A stretch of 35,758 nucleotides of DNA, from the NCBI GenBank assembly GCA_030530985.1, contig JAUMTX010000012.1, forward strand, positions 1 through 35,758, read 5' to 3'. This document shows, in pieces, positions 24,623-32,546 of this stretch (positions are counted from its first letter, which is position 1; each line of letters begins with the position of its first letter). The position numbers and the translations under genes are program-made. The notes beneath the pieces were generated by a model. It worked only from the letters and a program-made list of their open reading frames with translations. It did not search any database and had not been told where the DNA came from. Source of the stretch: Corynebacterium sp. (GTDB lineage Bacteria > Actinomycetota > Actinomycetes > Mycobacteriales > Mycobacteriaceae).

Positions 24623-25647
24623 TGATTCGTCCTGATTTACATGAACTACCGGACTATGTGCCGGGCCGCCGCCAGCCGGGTGCCCTCAAGCTGTCCTCCA
24701 ATGAGACTAACCTCAAGCCACATCCTGCCGTGGCGGAGGCCATCGCCCAGGCTGCCACCGAGGTCAACCGCTATCCTGATTTGGTTGCGGTGGAGCTGCG
24801 TGAGGCCCTGGCCAAGCATCTGGGCATGCCGGATATGAACCATGTTGCGGTGGGTGTGGGCTCCTCCGCGCTGCTCCAGCAGATGGTGCAGATGACTTGT
24901 TCCGCCCCGACCGATGAGGTCATTTATCCGTGGCGTTCCTTTGAGGCCTACCCGATTTTCACCAAGGTGCATGGCGCCACCCAGGTGCCGGTTCCTTTGA
25001 CCGCCGATCAGCATAATGATTTGAGTGCCATGGCCGAGGCCATTACGGAGAATACCAAGCTCATTTGGGTCTGTAATCCGAATAACCCAACGGGCACCGT
25101 GGTCCGCACCGCCGAGTTTGAGGCCTTCATGGACAAGGTCCCAAGCCATGTGGTTGTGGGCCTGGATGAGGCCTATTTCGAGTATGTCCGCACCGAGGAT
25201 ACCCCGAATGCCGCCGAGCTGGTGCACAAGTATCCTAACCTGCTGGGCCTGCGTACTTTCTCCAAGGCCTATGGCCTGGCTGGCCTGCGCGTGGGCTATG
25301 CTTTCGGCAACCCTGAGCTCATTCGCGGCCTGAACAAGGTGGCCCTGCCTTTCGCCGTGTCTTCCATCACCCAGGCGGCCGCCGTGGCCTGCCTCTCGGA
25401 GCCTGTTCAGGAGTGGATGCGCGAGCACACTGAGGTTACCGCCATTGTCCGCACCGGGCTTGTCGACGAACTCTCCGCTATCCCAACCCAATCCAACTTC
25501 GTGTGGCTTCCTGGAGCTGCGGATAAGGCTGAGGCACTGGCTGAGCGCGGGGTGCTGGTGCGCGCCTTCCCTGAGGGCTTGCGTATTACGGTCACTGATG
25601 CCGCTGAGGCTGCCCGCTTTGTGGAGGCCTGGGAGGCCGTGCAGTAG
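24622..25647 (+). CDS. pat: Aromatic amino acid / histidinol-phosphate aminotransferase
   Basis: 341 aa, class I/II PLP aminotransferase of the HisC-like subfamily. The PLP lysine is in TFSKAYGLAGLR (K215). NPNNPTGT (about 152-159) and GLDEAYFEY (about 180) are cofactor-binding motifs, and RITV near the end contains the carboxylate-binding arginine region. The sequence lacks the features of a his-operon gene and no other his gene is near. In corynebacteria this paralogue is Pat, which transaminates phenylpyruvate and prephenate, linking it to tyrA at 13894. The call of Pat over HisC is by context. It is convergent with rplI and separated from it by a strong terminator. Confidence 0.88.
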   Translation: MIRPDLHELPDYVPGRRQPGALKLSSNETNLKPHPAVAEAIAQAATEVNRYPDLVAVELREALAKHLGMPDMNHVAVGVGSSALLQQMVQMTCSAPTDEVIYPWRSFEAYPIFTKVHGATQVPVPLTADQHNDLSAMAEAITENTKLIWVCNPNNPTGTVVRTAEFEAFMDKVPSHVVVGLDEAYFEYVRTEDTPNAAELVHKYPNLLGLRTFSKAYGLAGLRVGYAFGNPELIRGLNKVALPFAVSSITQAAAVACLSEPVQEWMREHTEVTAIVRTGLVDELSAIPTQSNFVWLPGAADKAEALAERGVLVRAFPEGLRITVTDAAEAARFVEAWEAVQ

Positions 25648-25661
25648 CCGCATCCAGGCAT

Positions 25662-25695
25662 AAAAAATACCGCCCCGTGGGGCGGTTATTTTTTT
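25662..25695. terminator. Bidirectional terminator between pat and rplI
   Basis: ACCGCCCC (25669-25676), a GT turn and GGGGCGGT (25679-25686) form a strong stem with A-run before and T-run after (TTATTTTTTT). It lies between two convergent genes and suits both strands. Confidence 0.92.
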
Positions 25696-25724
25696 GCTGT
25701 TGTCTTGTTGGGTTTTAACTGCTC

Positions 25725-26177
25725 TTAGGCAGCAACAACCTCAAAGCGAACGGTGGCTGCGATGTTGGAGTGCAGCTTCACGTTTACCTGATACTTACCG
25801 GTGGACTTCACAGAGCCCTTCTTGAGCTCGATGCTGTGCTTGCTCAGGGATGGGCCGCCAGCGGCCTTCACTGCAGCAACAACGTCATCGGCGCTCACAG
25901 AGCCGAAGACCTTGCCGGTCTCGGAGGTACGTACCTTGACCTCCACATTAGAAAGAGCCTCAAGCTGTGCCTTGATCTCGCGTGCGTGATCGGTGTCACG
26001 AATCTCACGAGCCTGCTGAGCGCGCTTAATGCCTTCAATCTGCTTCTCAGCACCGCGGGTAGCAACAATAGCGTAGCCGCGTGGAAGCAGGTAGTTACGT
26101 CCGTAGCCGTCCTTAACCTCGACAATGTCACCTGGGACGCCGAGGTTCTCAACAGCGGCGGTGAGGATCAGCTTCAT
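25725..26177 (-). CDS. rplI: 50S ribosomal protein L9
   Basis: 150 aa, standard length. The N-terminal globular domain carries the family signature GDIVEVKDGYGRNYLLPRG. A long charged connecting helix follows (about 45-80) and then the C-terminal rRNA-binding domain. It binds 23S rRNA at the base of the L1 stalk. It is the last gene of rpsF-ssb-rplI, 43 bases after ssb. No dnaB follows, in contrast to the usual corynebacterial order as I recall it. Confidence 0.97.
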   Translation of the reverse strand: MKLILTAAVENLGVPGDIVEVKDGYGRNYLLPRGYAIVATRGAEKQIEGIKRAQQAREIRDTDHAREIKAQLEALSNVEVKVRTSETGKVFGSVSADDVVAAVKAAGGPSLSKHSIELKKGSVKSTGKYQVNVKLHSNIAATVRFEVVAA

Positions 26178-26220
26178 GATCCCTGCCTTTCCTTGAATCC
26201 TTAATTAAAACGGTCGTGTT

Positions 26221-26769
26221 TTAGAACGGGGGTTGCGCCTGAGAATTACCCTGTGGGAACCCAGAATCACCTGCGGTCTGCCATGGGTCCTGTGAAGGGC
26301 CCGGGAATCCGGAATCGGACTGTGGGGCAGCCTGAGGCTGATAGCCACCTTGGTTTCCGCCAGCATTGCCAGCAGAGTAGCCACCGGACTGACCGGCGCC
26401 ACCAGAAAGGCGTGTTACTTCAGCAGTGGCATATCGCAAGGAAGGACCAATATCTTCCACCTGAATCTCATAGGATGTACGTGGATTGCCCTGCGCGTCG
26501 GTATAAGAATTCTCGCGGAACACACCGGTGACAACCACGCGGGTGCCCTTGGTAATGCTATTGACGATATTCTGGCCGAGGTTACGCCACGCGTTGCAGG
26601 TGAGGAAGGTGGAATCACCATTCACCCACTGACCAGTCGCCTGGTCAAAACGGCGGGTATTCGAAGCGACACGGAAGGATGCTACGGGAGTACCGCTATT
26701 GGTATAACGCAGCTCAGGGTCGGTAACAACATTACCGACCACAGTGATATTAATGTCTCCTTGAGCCAT
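26221..26769 (-). CDS. ssb: Single-stranded DNA-binding protein, atypical C-terminal tip
   Basis: 182 aa. The OB-fold (about 1-115) is typical: DINITVVGNVVTDPELRYT at the start, then FLTCNAWRNLGQNIVNS and RVVVTGVFRENSY. A Gly/Gln/Ser/Pro-rich disordered tail follows. Bacterial SSBs normally end in an acidic tip such as DDDIPF or DEPPF that recruits repair and replication proteins; this one ends NSQAQPPF, with no acidic residue in the last ten although PPF is kept. The final codons were re-read on the DNA and the stop is at 26221. Middle gene of rpsF-ssb-rplI. Confidence 0.96.
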   Translation of the reverse strand: MAQGDINITVVGNVVTDPELRYTNSGTPVASFRVASNTRRFDQATGQWVNGDSTFLTCNAWRNLGQNIVNSITKGTRVVVTGVFRENSYTDAQGNPRTSYEIQVEDIGPSLRYATAEVTRLSGGAGQSGGYSAGNAGGNQGGYQPQAAPQSDSGFPGPSQDPWQTAGDSGFPQGNSQAQPPF

Positions 26770-26850
26770 ATGCTGAACCTTTCTTGAGGTGGTAGGGAAT
26801 TTCTCACTATTTTAGTCGAAATGCCCTACTTGGTTCGTCAGGGACGATTC

Positions 26851-27138
26851 TTAGCGATCGGCGCGGAGCACCTTGGTGCGAAGGACATCGTCGCTCAGGG
26901 TGAGCAGACGGTCGAGCTCCTGCACGGTAGCGGACTCACAAGTGAGATCCACAACTGCGTAGATGCCCTCTTCCTTCTTGAGGATTGGATAAGCGAGACG
27001 ACGCTTACCCCAAATGTTCACCTTATCCACAGAGCCGTTTTCCTTACGGACAACGTCGAGGAACTTGTCTAGGGACGGGGCTACAGTGCGCTCATCCTGC
27101 TGTGGATCGAGGATGATCATAATTTCGTAGTGACGCAC
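26851..27138 (-). CDS. rpsF: 30S ribosomal protein S6
   Basis: 95 aa from the GTG at 27138, giving the family start [12 protein letters not shown]. An ATG at 27147 and a GTG at 27150 lie upstream in frame, but they sit inside or right against the ribosome site. The AGGAGGTGAT (27146-27155) matches the 16S anti-Shine-Dalgarno sequence over ten bases and is 7 bases from the GTG at 27138. S6 binds S18 on the 30S platform; rpsR is not in this operon, a known arrangement in corynebacteria. First gene of rpsF-ssb-rplI. Its promoter and a leader hairpin are annotated separately. Confidence 0.95.
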   Translation of the reverse strand: MRHYEIMIILDPQQDERTVAPSLDKFLDVVRKENGSVDKVNIWGKRRLAYPILKKEEGIYAVVDLTCESATVQELDRLLTLSDDVLRTKVLRADR

Positions 27139-27176
27139 GGACCTCATCACCTCCTATGGTCTAGTTGTTTGGATCG

Positions 27177-27258
27177 GCCACACCCCCTTTAGGTGTGGCA
27201 GGAGGGTCGTTGCGTCAAGCAACCTCTTCAGAGTACCGAGTCACAGGGGAAAATTCAA
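27177..27258 (-). promoter_or_regulatory. rpsF operon promoter and leader hairpin
   Basis: On the minus strand a -35 TTGAAT (27253-27258) and -10 TACTCT (27230-27235) are 17 bases apart. The transcript would then carry GCCACACC (27192-27199) pairing with GGTGTGGC (27177-27184) around a 7-base loop, 22 bases before the long ribosome site. Its place fits an S6:S18-type autoregulatory leader; the match to that motif was not verified. Confidence 0.6.
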
Positions 27259-27272
27259 GTTGACAGGCCGAT

Positions 27273-27458
27273 TTAATTAGCAATCGCCGCAAAGCCAACT
27301 GCAAGAGTCACCGGGATGATAGTCATGAAGAGAAAGGCTGCTATTGCAAGACCAATACACAGTTTGCGGGATTTACCCGTGGAAAAGCAATAAAAGCAGG
27401 ATCCAAAGAAGGCAAAACCAATAGCGATACTAAGAATTCCCAGGTACGTGGTCAGCAT
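27273..27458 (-). CDS. Small two-helix membrane protein
   Basis: 61 aa. Two hydrophobic segments (about 3-26 and 34-58) flank a short basic loop GKSRKL. AAAGGA lies 6 bases before the ATG, which supports real translation. It starts 29 bases inside the end of the GT87 gene and so is probably translated from the same mRNA. I do not recognise the family. It could assist the GT87 protein or be an independent small membrane protein. Confidence 0.65.
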   Translation of the reverse strand: MLTTYLGILSIAIGFAFFGSCFYCFSTGKSRKLCIGLAIAAFLFMTIIPVTLAVGFAAIAN

Positions 27459-28782
27459 GGGAGTCCTTTCGGCGAATCAAGGTGGTGACAACAATAATGA
27501 GCATCACATCACGGATGAGGATAAAGACATTGAGGAAGCCGGCGGTCACACCCTTATGGTCGGTGCCCATCATGTGCCAGGTCAGCACCGGCCAAAGAAT
27601 GGCCTCAGTGAAGGTCCACACCCAAATCAGGCGCCACTGTGGCACAGCAAGCACAGCCAGTGGAAGCAGCCAGATGGAGTACTGCGGGGACCAGACCTTA
27701 TTAAAGAACAGGAAGGCCGCAGTAATCAGGAAGAAAATCTGCACCGTATTCAAATCCGGGCGCTTCAATCCCAGAATTAGAATGGCCACACAGGCCAGGG
27801 CAAAGAGCGCGAAGCTCAACATATTCAGGGTGGAGCCCGAAAGGTTCACCCCGAAGATGCGGTAGATGACCGCATAGATGGTGGTCCACTCCCAACCGCG
27901 CTCACTATTCAGGCGCAGGAACTCACGCCAACCCGCAGGGGAGAGGAGGTAGATAGGCGCATTCACCGCCACCCAGGTCACCACAGTACTCAGGGTGGTG
28001 ATAATGAACTGGCGCCATTCACGGTTACGCAGGGCCTCGACAAGCAGGGCACCGAGCAGGAAGAGCGGCCACAGCTTGGCGGCCACACCCAAACCAATAA
28101 AGATGCCGGCGCGCACATACTGGTAGCGCTTTAGTGCGAGCAGGGCGCCCACAGCAAAGAAGATGGAGAAAATATCCCAGTTGGAGAATGCATGCATGAC
28201 CACCAGCGGGGAGGCCACCATCAAAATAACATCCCAGGCCTTATTGCCACTGAGGATATAGACCCAACGGATAATAATGAACCAAAAGACCGAGAGGCTC
28301 AGCGCAGTCAGCGCAAAGTACCAAGTGACCTCAGGGAATGGGAAGGGCAAAATGCCATAGGTGTGGCGGGTAATAAAGGCAATGACCCACTGGTAGAGAC
28401 CGGAGAGAACCGGATACTCCATATAGCGGGTTTGGCCATTTTCCACCCAGGAATACAGATAAGGGAAGTGGCCGGCCGCGAGGCCCTCCGCCCCATAGAG
28501 CGGAACAATGTCGTTATAGCAGGCGGCCACATATTGGCGGGAGCCCGACCAGTCGAGGCTCCACACACCATTCTCATACTTGCCAAAAAGACAGCGGCTC
28601 TTAGCCAGGTAGGCGAAAACCAGGAAGATAGATCCCACCATATAGAGCACACGCAGGGGAGTAAACCACCGGGCGGTACCCACCACACTGTGGCGCCCCA
28701 TGCGCCCACCGAGGAATTCAATAAATCCCTGCGCTACCGGCTGGGTTTCGGCGGGCTGCACGCGCCGTGCGGGATCAGACAT
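27430..28782 (-). CDS. GT87-family polyprenol-phosphate mannosyltransferase-like protein
   Basis: 450 aa with roughly 10-12 membrane helices. It matches the GT87 (former DUF2029) pattern of GT-C enzymes: an early extracytoplasmic loop (YMEYPVLSGLYQW), the FSNWDIFSIFFAVGALLALKR segment with the conserved Asp, and GLGVAAKLWPLFLLG. Related actinobacterial enzymes add mannose from polyprenyl-phosphate-mannose to lipomannan-type glycans. The M. tuberculosis gene next to ponA1 (Rv0051) belongs to the same family and position. It follows ponA by 23 bases, an envelope operon. The glycan acceptor is not known. Confidence 0.85.
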   Translation of the reverse strand: MSDPARRVQPAETQPVAQGFIEFLGGRMGRHSVVGTARWFTPLRVLYMVGSIFLVFAYLAKSRCLFGKYENGVWSLDWSGSRQYVAACYNDIVPLYGAEGLAAGHFPYLYSWVENGQTRYMEYPVLSGLYQWVIAFITRHTYGILPFPFPEVTWYFALTALSLSVFWFIIIRWVYILSGNKAWDVILMVASPLVVMHAFSNWDIFSIFFAVGALLALKRYQYVRAGIFIGLGVAAKLWPLFLLGALLVEALRNREWRQFIITTLSTVVTWVAVNAPIYLLSPAGWREFLRLNSERGWEWTTIYAVIYRIFGVNLSGSTLNMLSFALFALACVAILILGLKRPDLNTVQIFFLITAAFLFFNKVWSPQYSIWLLPLAVLAVPQWRLIWVWTFTEAILWPVLTWHMMGTDHKGVTAGFLNVFILIRDVMLIIVVTTLIRRKDSHADHVPGNS

Positions 28783-28805
28783 ACTTCTCCTTTGGGGCTT
28801 CTGGC

Positions 28806-30989
28806 CTAGCGGCCAAAGAGACTATTCGGAATCACAACACCTGGAAGAATCTCCACGCCACCTGGGGCTGGAGCAGGCTCAGGGGCTGGGGCCGGCGCAG
28901 GAGCCTGATTCTGTAATCCAGCATCCGCACCGCTATCAGCAGCACCCTCGGAGCCAGTGGAGGAATCGGTATCCTCACCACCAGTGCCAGTACCAGTGCC
29001 TGTATTGCTATTGGCGTTACCGGTGGACTGGCTGCGCTGGGTGCTGTTGCCCGTGCCGCCACTGTAGTAGCTGCCCGAGTAGCCGGAGCCAGTATTCACA
29101 CGCTCAAACTGGAGGACTGGTTCATCCGCCAAGGCGCCATCCATGGTCTGCTTCCAAATGGTCGATGGGGTATTGGAACCGTACATCATGGAACCCCAGC
29201 TGGTAGTCAGGGCAGAACCATCGTCGGTACCCATCCACACGGCGGTGGCCAACTGTGGGGTGGCACCAATCATCCAGGCATAGCGGTTCGCACCGGAACC
29301 AGCATTACCCAACTGGACGGTACCAGTCTTAGCAGCCGAAGGGCGGCTATTAGCCAACTGGTTGTTATTGGAATAGGCGGCGATTGGCAGCATGGCCTGG
29401 ATAACATCGCTGGCCACATCTTCACCAACACGACGCTCACCCTCACCCGCATCATGCTCATAAAGCACCTGGCCATCAGAGGTCTCTACCTTGGAAACAA
29501 AATATGGCTCATGGTAGACGCCCTTATTAGCCAGGGTAGACAAGCCAGAGGCCATATCCAGTGGGCGGCTCTGGTACATACCCAGGGTGATGGTCTCATA
29601 TGGGGTGTCGCCATTACCACCCTCAGTCAGGGTCTGAGGAATACCCGGCAGGGAGCGGGCCACACCAAGATTATGGGCCATATCGGCCACATCCTGGGCA
29701 CCATTAGTCAGGTCCTTAGTCAGGCGAATAAAGCTGGTGTTCAAGGACATGCGCAGCGCCTGGGCAATGGAGCAGGAACCACAGGTCTCACCATCAGAGT
29801 TATTAATGGTGATACCGCCGACGTCGATAGGCGCGGAGGAATAAATCTTAGTCAGTGGAATACCTTGCTGCAGACCAGCCGCCAGGGCGAAAATCTTGAA
29901 GGTGGAACCAGTCTCCATGCCGGCATTGGCATAGTCCCAACCATTCGGATCGGAGCCACCATAGTAGCCCTTGACCGCACCTGTCTGTGGGTCAATGGAC
30001 ACCACGGCCGCACGGGTCGCATCCTTCAGATTACTCAGGCCATTATTCACAGCCTTGAGTACAGATTCCTGCACCTTAGGGTCAATGGTGGTGTAAATGC
30101 GCAGGCCACGGGTCTGAATATCCGACTCGGTAATACCACGGGCCGCCAGCTCATTAATTACCTGGGTCTTAATCAGACCATTGGTGCCCTCAGCCTGGGT
30201 AAAGGCCTGCGTATTAGCCGGGTTAGTGGTCTCCGGATAGACCGCAGCCGCACGCTGCTCAGGAGTAATGGCACCAATATCAACCATGCCATCCAAAACA
30301 TAATTCCAGCGGGCCTCAGACTCGGCGCGGTTCACCCACGGGTCAAGCACCGATGGGCGCTGAATGGCGGCGGCCAGCACAGCCGACTGTTCAAAGGTCA
30401 AGGTGGACACATCCTGGCCAAAATACGCCTGGGAGGCGGCAGCCACACCATAGGCATTGCGGCCAAAGTAGATGGTATTCAGATAGGCCTGGAGGATTTC
30501 TTCCTTGGACCACTCGCGGGTCATCTTAATGGAGTAGAGCAGCTCCTTGACCTTACGCTCATAGGAGCGCTCATTACCCACCACAGCATTCTTCACATAC
30601 TGCTGGGTAATGGTCGAACCACCGCCGGCCGATTCATTGCCAGTGAGCTGACCCCACAGGGCGCGGCCGAAACCAGTAATGGAGAAGCCCGAGTTGGTGA
30701 AGAACTCACGGTCCTCAGCGGCCACCACGGCCTGCTGGAGCACCGCAGGCACACGGTCCAGGCTCACATTTTCACGGTTGCCATCGGTAGGAACCAGGCG
30801 CGCAATCTCAGTGGTGCCATCGGAGGCATAAATATTTGCCACCTGCTTGCTCACAATTTGCTGCGGCTCCGGCACGGTAATGGTCGTATAGGCGACACCA
30901 AAAGCCGCGAAGGGGGCAATGATTACCAGGGCGAAAAGTAGCGCAAGGACACCTAAAATACGGCCCTTACGTGACTTCTTCTTTGCCAT
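28806..30989 (-). CDS. ponA: Class A penicillin-binding protein (transglycosylase/transpeptidase)
   Basis: 727 aa from the ATG at 30989 (GGGAG 5 bases upstream); the frame from 31001 adds four residues. One membrane anchor (about 11-34) is followed by GT51 glycosyltransferase (about 50-230, EDREFF with E92, GGSTITQQ, NTIYFGR). The transpeptidase follows (about 325-610) with STFK (S362 nucleophile, K365), SLN (415-417) and KTG (554-556). A Gly/Ser/Thr and then Pro/Ala-rich tail of about 110 residues ends the protein outside the cell. It polymerises and cross-links peptidoglycan. Two cysteines (ETCGSC) lie near the active site. DUF5318 lies upstream, GT87 downstream. Confidence 0.96.
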   Translation of the reverse strand: MAKKKSRKGRILGVLALLFALVIIAPFAAFGVAYTTITVPEPQQIVSKQVANIYASDGTTEIARLVPTDGNRENVSLDRVPAVLQQAVVAAEDREFFTNSGFSITGFGRALWGQLTGNESAGGGSTITQQYVKNAVVGNERSYERKVKELLYSIKMTREWSKEEILQAYLNTIYFGRNAYGVAAASQAYFGQDVSTLTFEQSAVLAAAIQRPSVLDPWVNRAESEARWNYVLDGMVDIGAITPEQRAAAVYPETTNPANTQAFTQAEGTNGLIKTQVINELAARGITESDIQTRGLRIYTTIDPKVQESVLKAVNNGLSNLKDATRAAVVSIDPQTGAVKGYYGGSDPNGWDYANAGMETGSTFKIFALAAGLQQGIPLTKIYSSAPIDVGGITINNSDGETCGSCSIAQALRMSLNTSFIRLTKDLTNGAQDVADMAHNLGVARSLPGIPQTLTEGGNGDTPYETITLGMYQSRPLDMASGLSTLANKGVYHEPYFVSKVETSDGQVLYEHDAGEGERRVGEDVASDVIQAMLPIAAYSNNNQLANSRPSAAKTGTVQLGNAGSGANRYAWMIGATPQLATAVWMGTDDGSALTTSWGSMMYGSNTPSTIWKQTMDGALADEPVLQFERVNTGSGYSGSYYSGGTGNSTQRSQSTGNANSNTGTGTGTGGEDTDSSTGSEGAADSGADAGLQNQAPAPAPAPEPAPAPGGVEILPGVVIPNSLFGR

Positions 30990-31153
30990 GCAAACTCCCA
31001 CTACACTCTTGACTTACCGGCGCACTGCCGGCCCGGCACCCAGGGTGGATACCGTGAAAACTCTATCCATATAACTATACCGATAAAATGTGAGCATTTT
31101 AAGAGGCCGTCTCAGATTTCGCATTTCCCCAGGTAGACCGCAGCTAGACCGCA

Positions 31154-31531
31154 CTAGTCCTCCCAGTGCACCGTTTCCTGAGTGAGCAGGTAATTCCACC
31201 CGCAGTCGGGGCACACCTCCACCAGGTGCACCTCAAAGCTCAAACCCCGGCGCGCAAATTCCTCGATTTCCTCCCAGGAGCGCGCGGAGCCGCTGGCCCG
31301 CCCGAGTTCCTCCCCGTGGACCCACAGCACCTCCCGCACATCGGTTTTTTCACAAACAGGGCAGGAAAATGACGACCCGCCTTTGGGTTCCCCGTGGAAC
31401 TTGGCGGCGGTTGTGAGGATAAAGTCGGCGTCCGTTAGTTCATCGCGCTTGAGCAATCCCGCCTGGTAGTCGGCAAGAACGCGGGCGCGCTGCCAGCGAT
31501 GATCAAGAAAACCAGAACGAATGAGAGCCAT
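31154..31531 (-). CDS. DUF5318 family zinc-ribbon protein
   Basis: 125 aa from the ATG at 31531; a TTG four codons upstream (31543) is less likely. The N-terminal helical part (RSGFLDHRWQRARVLADYQAG) is followed by two Cys pairs, CPVC and CPDC, spaced as in a zinc ribbon. It is cytoplasmic. The M. tuberculosis homologue (Rv0049) also sits next to ponA1, so the link to cell-wall synthesis is conserved but its function is not known. It lies 164 bases upstream of ponA and is divergent from the MarR gene. Confidence 0.82.
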   Translation of the reverse strand: MALIRSGFLDHRWQRARVLADYQAGLLKRDELTDADFILTTAAKFHGEPKGGSSFSCPVCEKTDVREVLWVHGEELGRASGSARSWEEIEEFARRGLSFEVHLVEVCPDCGWNYLLTQETVHWED

Positions 31532-31536
31532 GTTTA

Positions 31537-31565
31537 ATGACAATACAGCAAAGTGTGGTTACGAT
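31537..31565 (+). promoter_or_regulatory. Promoter of the MarR gene, leaderless start
   Basis: ATGACA (31537-31542), 17 bases, then TACGAT (31560-31565) gives a good sigma-A promoter. Transcription would start near 31572, next to the ATG at 31573, so the mRNA is probably leaderless. The -35 abuts the divergent DUF5318 start. Confidence 0.6.
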
Positions 31566-31572
31566 AGTGTTT

Positions 31573-32046
31573 ATGAATGCAGCCGACCCACGTAAGATTG
31601 CTGAACAAATCCGACCAGCCATGACACAACTGTATGTCACCTATTTCAGGCTGGCTTCCCGTTCTGACCTCACAGGCCCCCAGCTGACTATCCTCGCCCG
31701 CCTGGAGGATATGGGCCCGGCACGTATTAGCGATATTGCCCGCCTTGAGGGTATTCGCATGCCTACCGCTTCTAATGCTCTGCACCAGCTTGAGGTGCGC
31801 GGCATGGTTGATCGCGTCCGCGATCCTTATGATGGCCGTGGCGTGCGCGTGCGTCTGACCTCCCAGGGTCGCGCTGAGCTTAAGCGTGTGGGTGAGGAGC
31901 GCACTGAGCTTTTTGCCGAGTTGCTCTCTCACATGTCCCCTGAGGATTTGGAAGTGACCGCCAAGATGGTTCCTGTCATCCAGAACTTGGCTGAAAGCTA
32001 CTCTGCCGCTAATACTGACGGCACTGAGCTTAAGGATCAGAAGTAA
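31573..32046 (+). CDS. malR: MarR-family regulator, probable MalR
   Basis: 157 aa from the ATG at 31573; an upstream in-frame start at 31537 would overlap its promoter. The winged helix-turn-helix is clear: GPARISDIARLEGIRMPTASNALHQLEVRGMVDRVRDPYDGRGVRVRLTSQG has the recognition helix and the D-x-R-x-x-x-V/L-T wing. Flanking helices form the dimer domain. In C. glutamicum the MarR protein beside the ponA-type gene is MalR, linked to malic enzyme and cell-envelope stress; I assign the name by position and family. A membrane-protein gene follows after 6 bases and is probably co-transcribed. Confidence 0.8.
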   Translation: MNAADPRKIAEQIRPAMTQLYVTYFRLASRSDLTGPQLTILARLEDMGPARISDIARLEGIRMPTASNALHQLEVRGMVDRVRDPYDGRGVRVRLTSQGRAELKRVGEERTELFAELLSHMSPEDLEVTAKMVPVIQNLAESYSAANTDGTELKDQK

Positions 32047-32052
32047 AAGCTC

Positions 32053-32466
32053 ATGTACGAGCAGGCTGAGCACCCGGAGAATAATCCGGCTTTGCATGTT
32101 GAATTGCCGAGGAATTTTGAGGACCAGTTTGAGTCCCGTTCTTCTTCGGTGCACCAGGCCATTGCCTATGGCTTGTCCATTCCTGTGGTGACTTTCCTTG
32201 CCGCCGGCGCGATTTTGCTTTTTTCGCGCGGTTTCGGTGGCCCTCGTTGCACCGCTGGCTTGGCGACGTGGCTCTGCTCGCAGTCCCTAAGCATCCTCTT
32301 TGTTGTTGTCACCATGGCCATTTCTTTTGGCGGCGTGGTGGGTTGCGCCCTTGTGGTGTGGCTTCGCTTCCGCCGCTACCAACACTGGTCCCCATGGTTG
32401 GCCTGTTTGTGGGGCTTGATCCCCTTTTCTCTTTTCTGGGCAGCTGGCGCCCTGGCTCTGCTCTAA
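32053..32466 (+). CDS. Hypothetical membrane protein downstream of malR
   Basis: 137 aa. A polar N-terminus of about 35 residues precedes three hydrophobic segments (about 38-59, 75-103, 113-135). Two cysteines (PRCTAGLATWLC) lie in the loop after helix 1 and may form a disulfide if that loop is outside. A basic RFRRYQ patch follows helix 2. No family is recognised. It begins 6 bases after malR, so it is likely expressed with the regulator. Confidence 0.75.
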   Translation: MYEQAEHPENNPALHVELPRNFEDQFESRSSSVHQAIAYGLSIPVVTFLAAGAILLFSRGFGGPRCTAGLATWLCSQSLSILFVVVTMAISFGGVVGCALVVWLRFRRYQHWSPWLACLWGLIPFSLFWAAGALALL

Positions 32467-32492
32467 GAGCCACAACCCAACCACAAACTAAT

Positions 32493-32542
32493 GCCCCGGA
32501 ACCATAGTGGAACCGGGGCACACGTCTAGGTAAACCTAGACG
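32493..32542. terminator. Two adjacent hairpins between convergent genes
   Basis: First stem GCCCCGG (32493-32499) with CCGGGGC (32513-32519); second, perfect, CGTCTAGG-TAAA-CCTAGACG (32523-32542). They fill the gap between the membrane-protein gene and the trhO stop. Neither has a T run, so if they end transcription it is not by the classical intrinsic mechanism. Confidence 0.55.
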
Positions 32543-32546
32543 GAAC

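Noticed and set aside
29454..30941. A 495-codon open frame opposite ponA
   Set aside because: It is fully antisense to a gene with intact PBP motifs and shows no recognisable domains.
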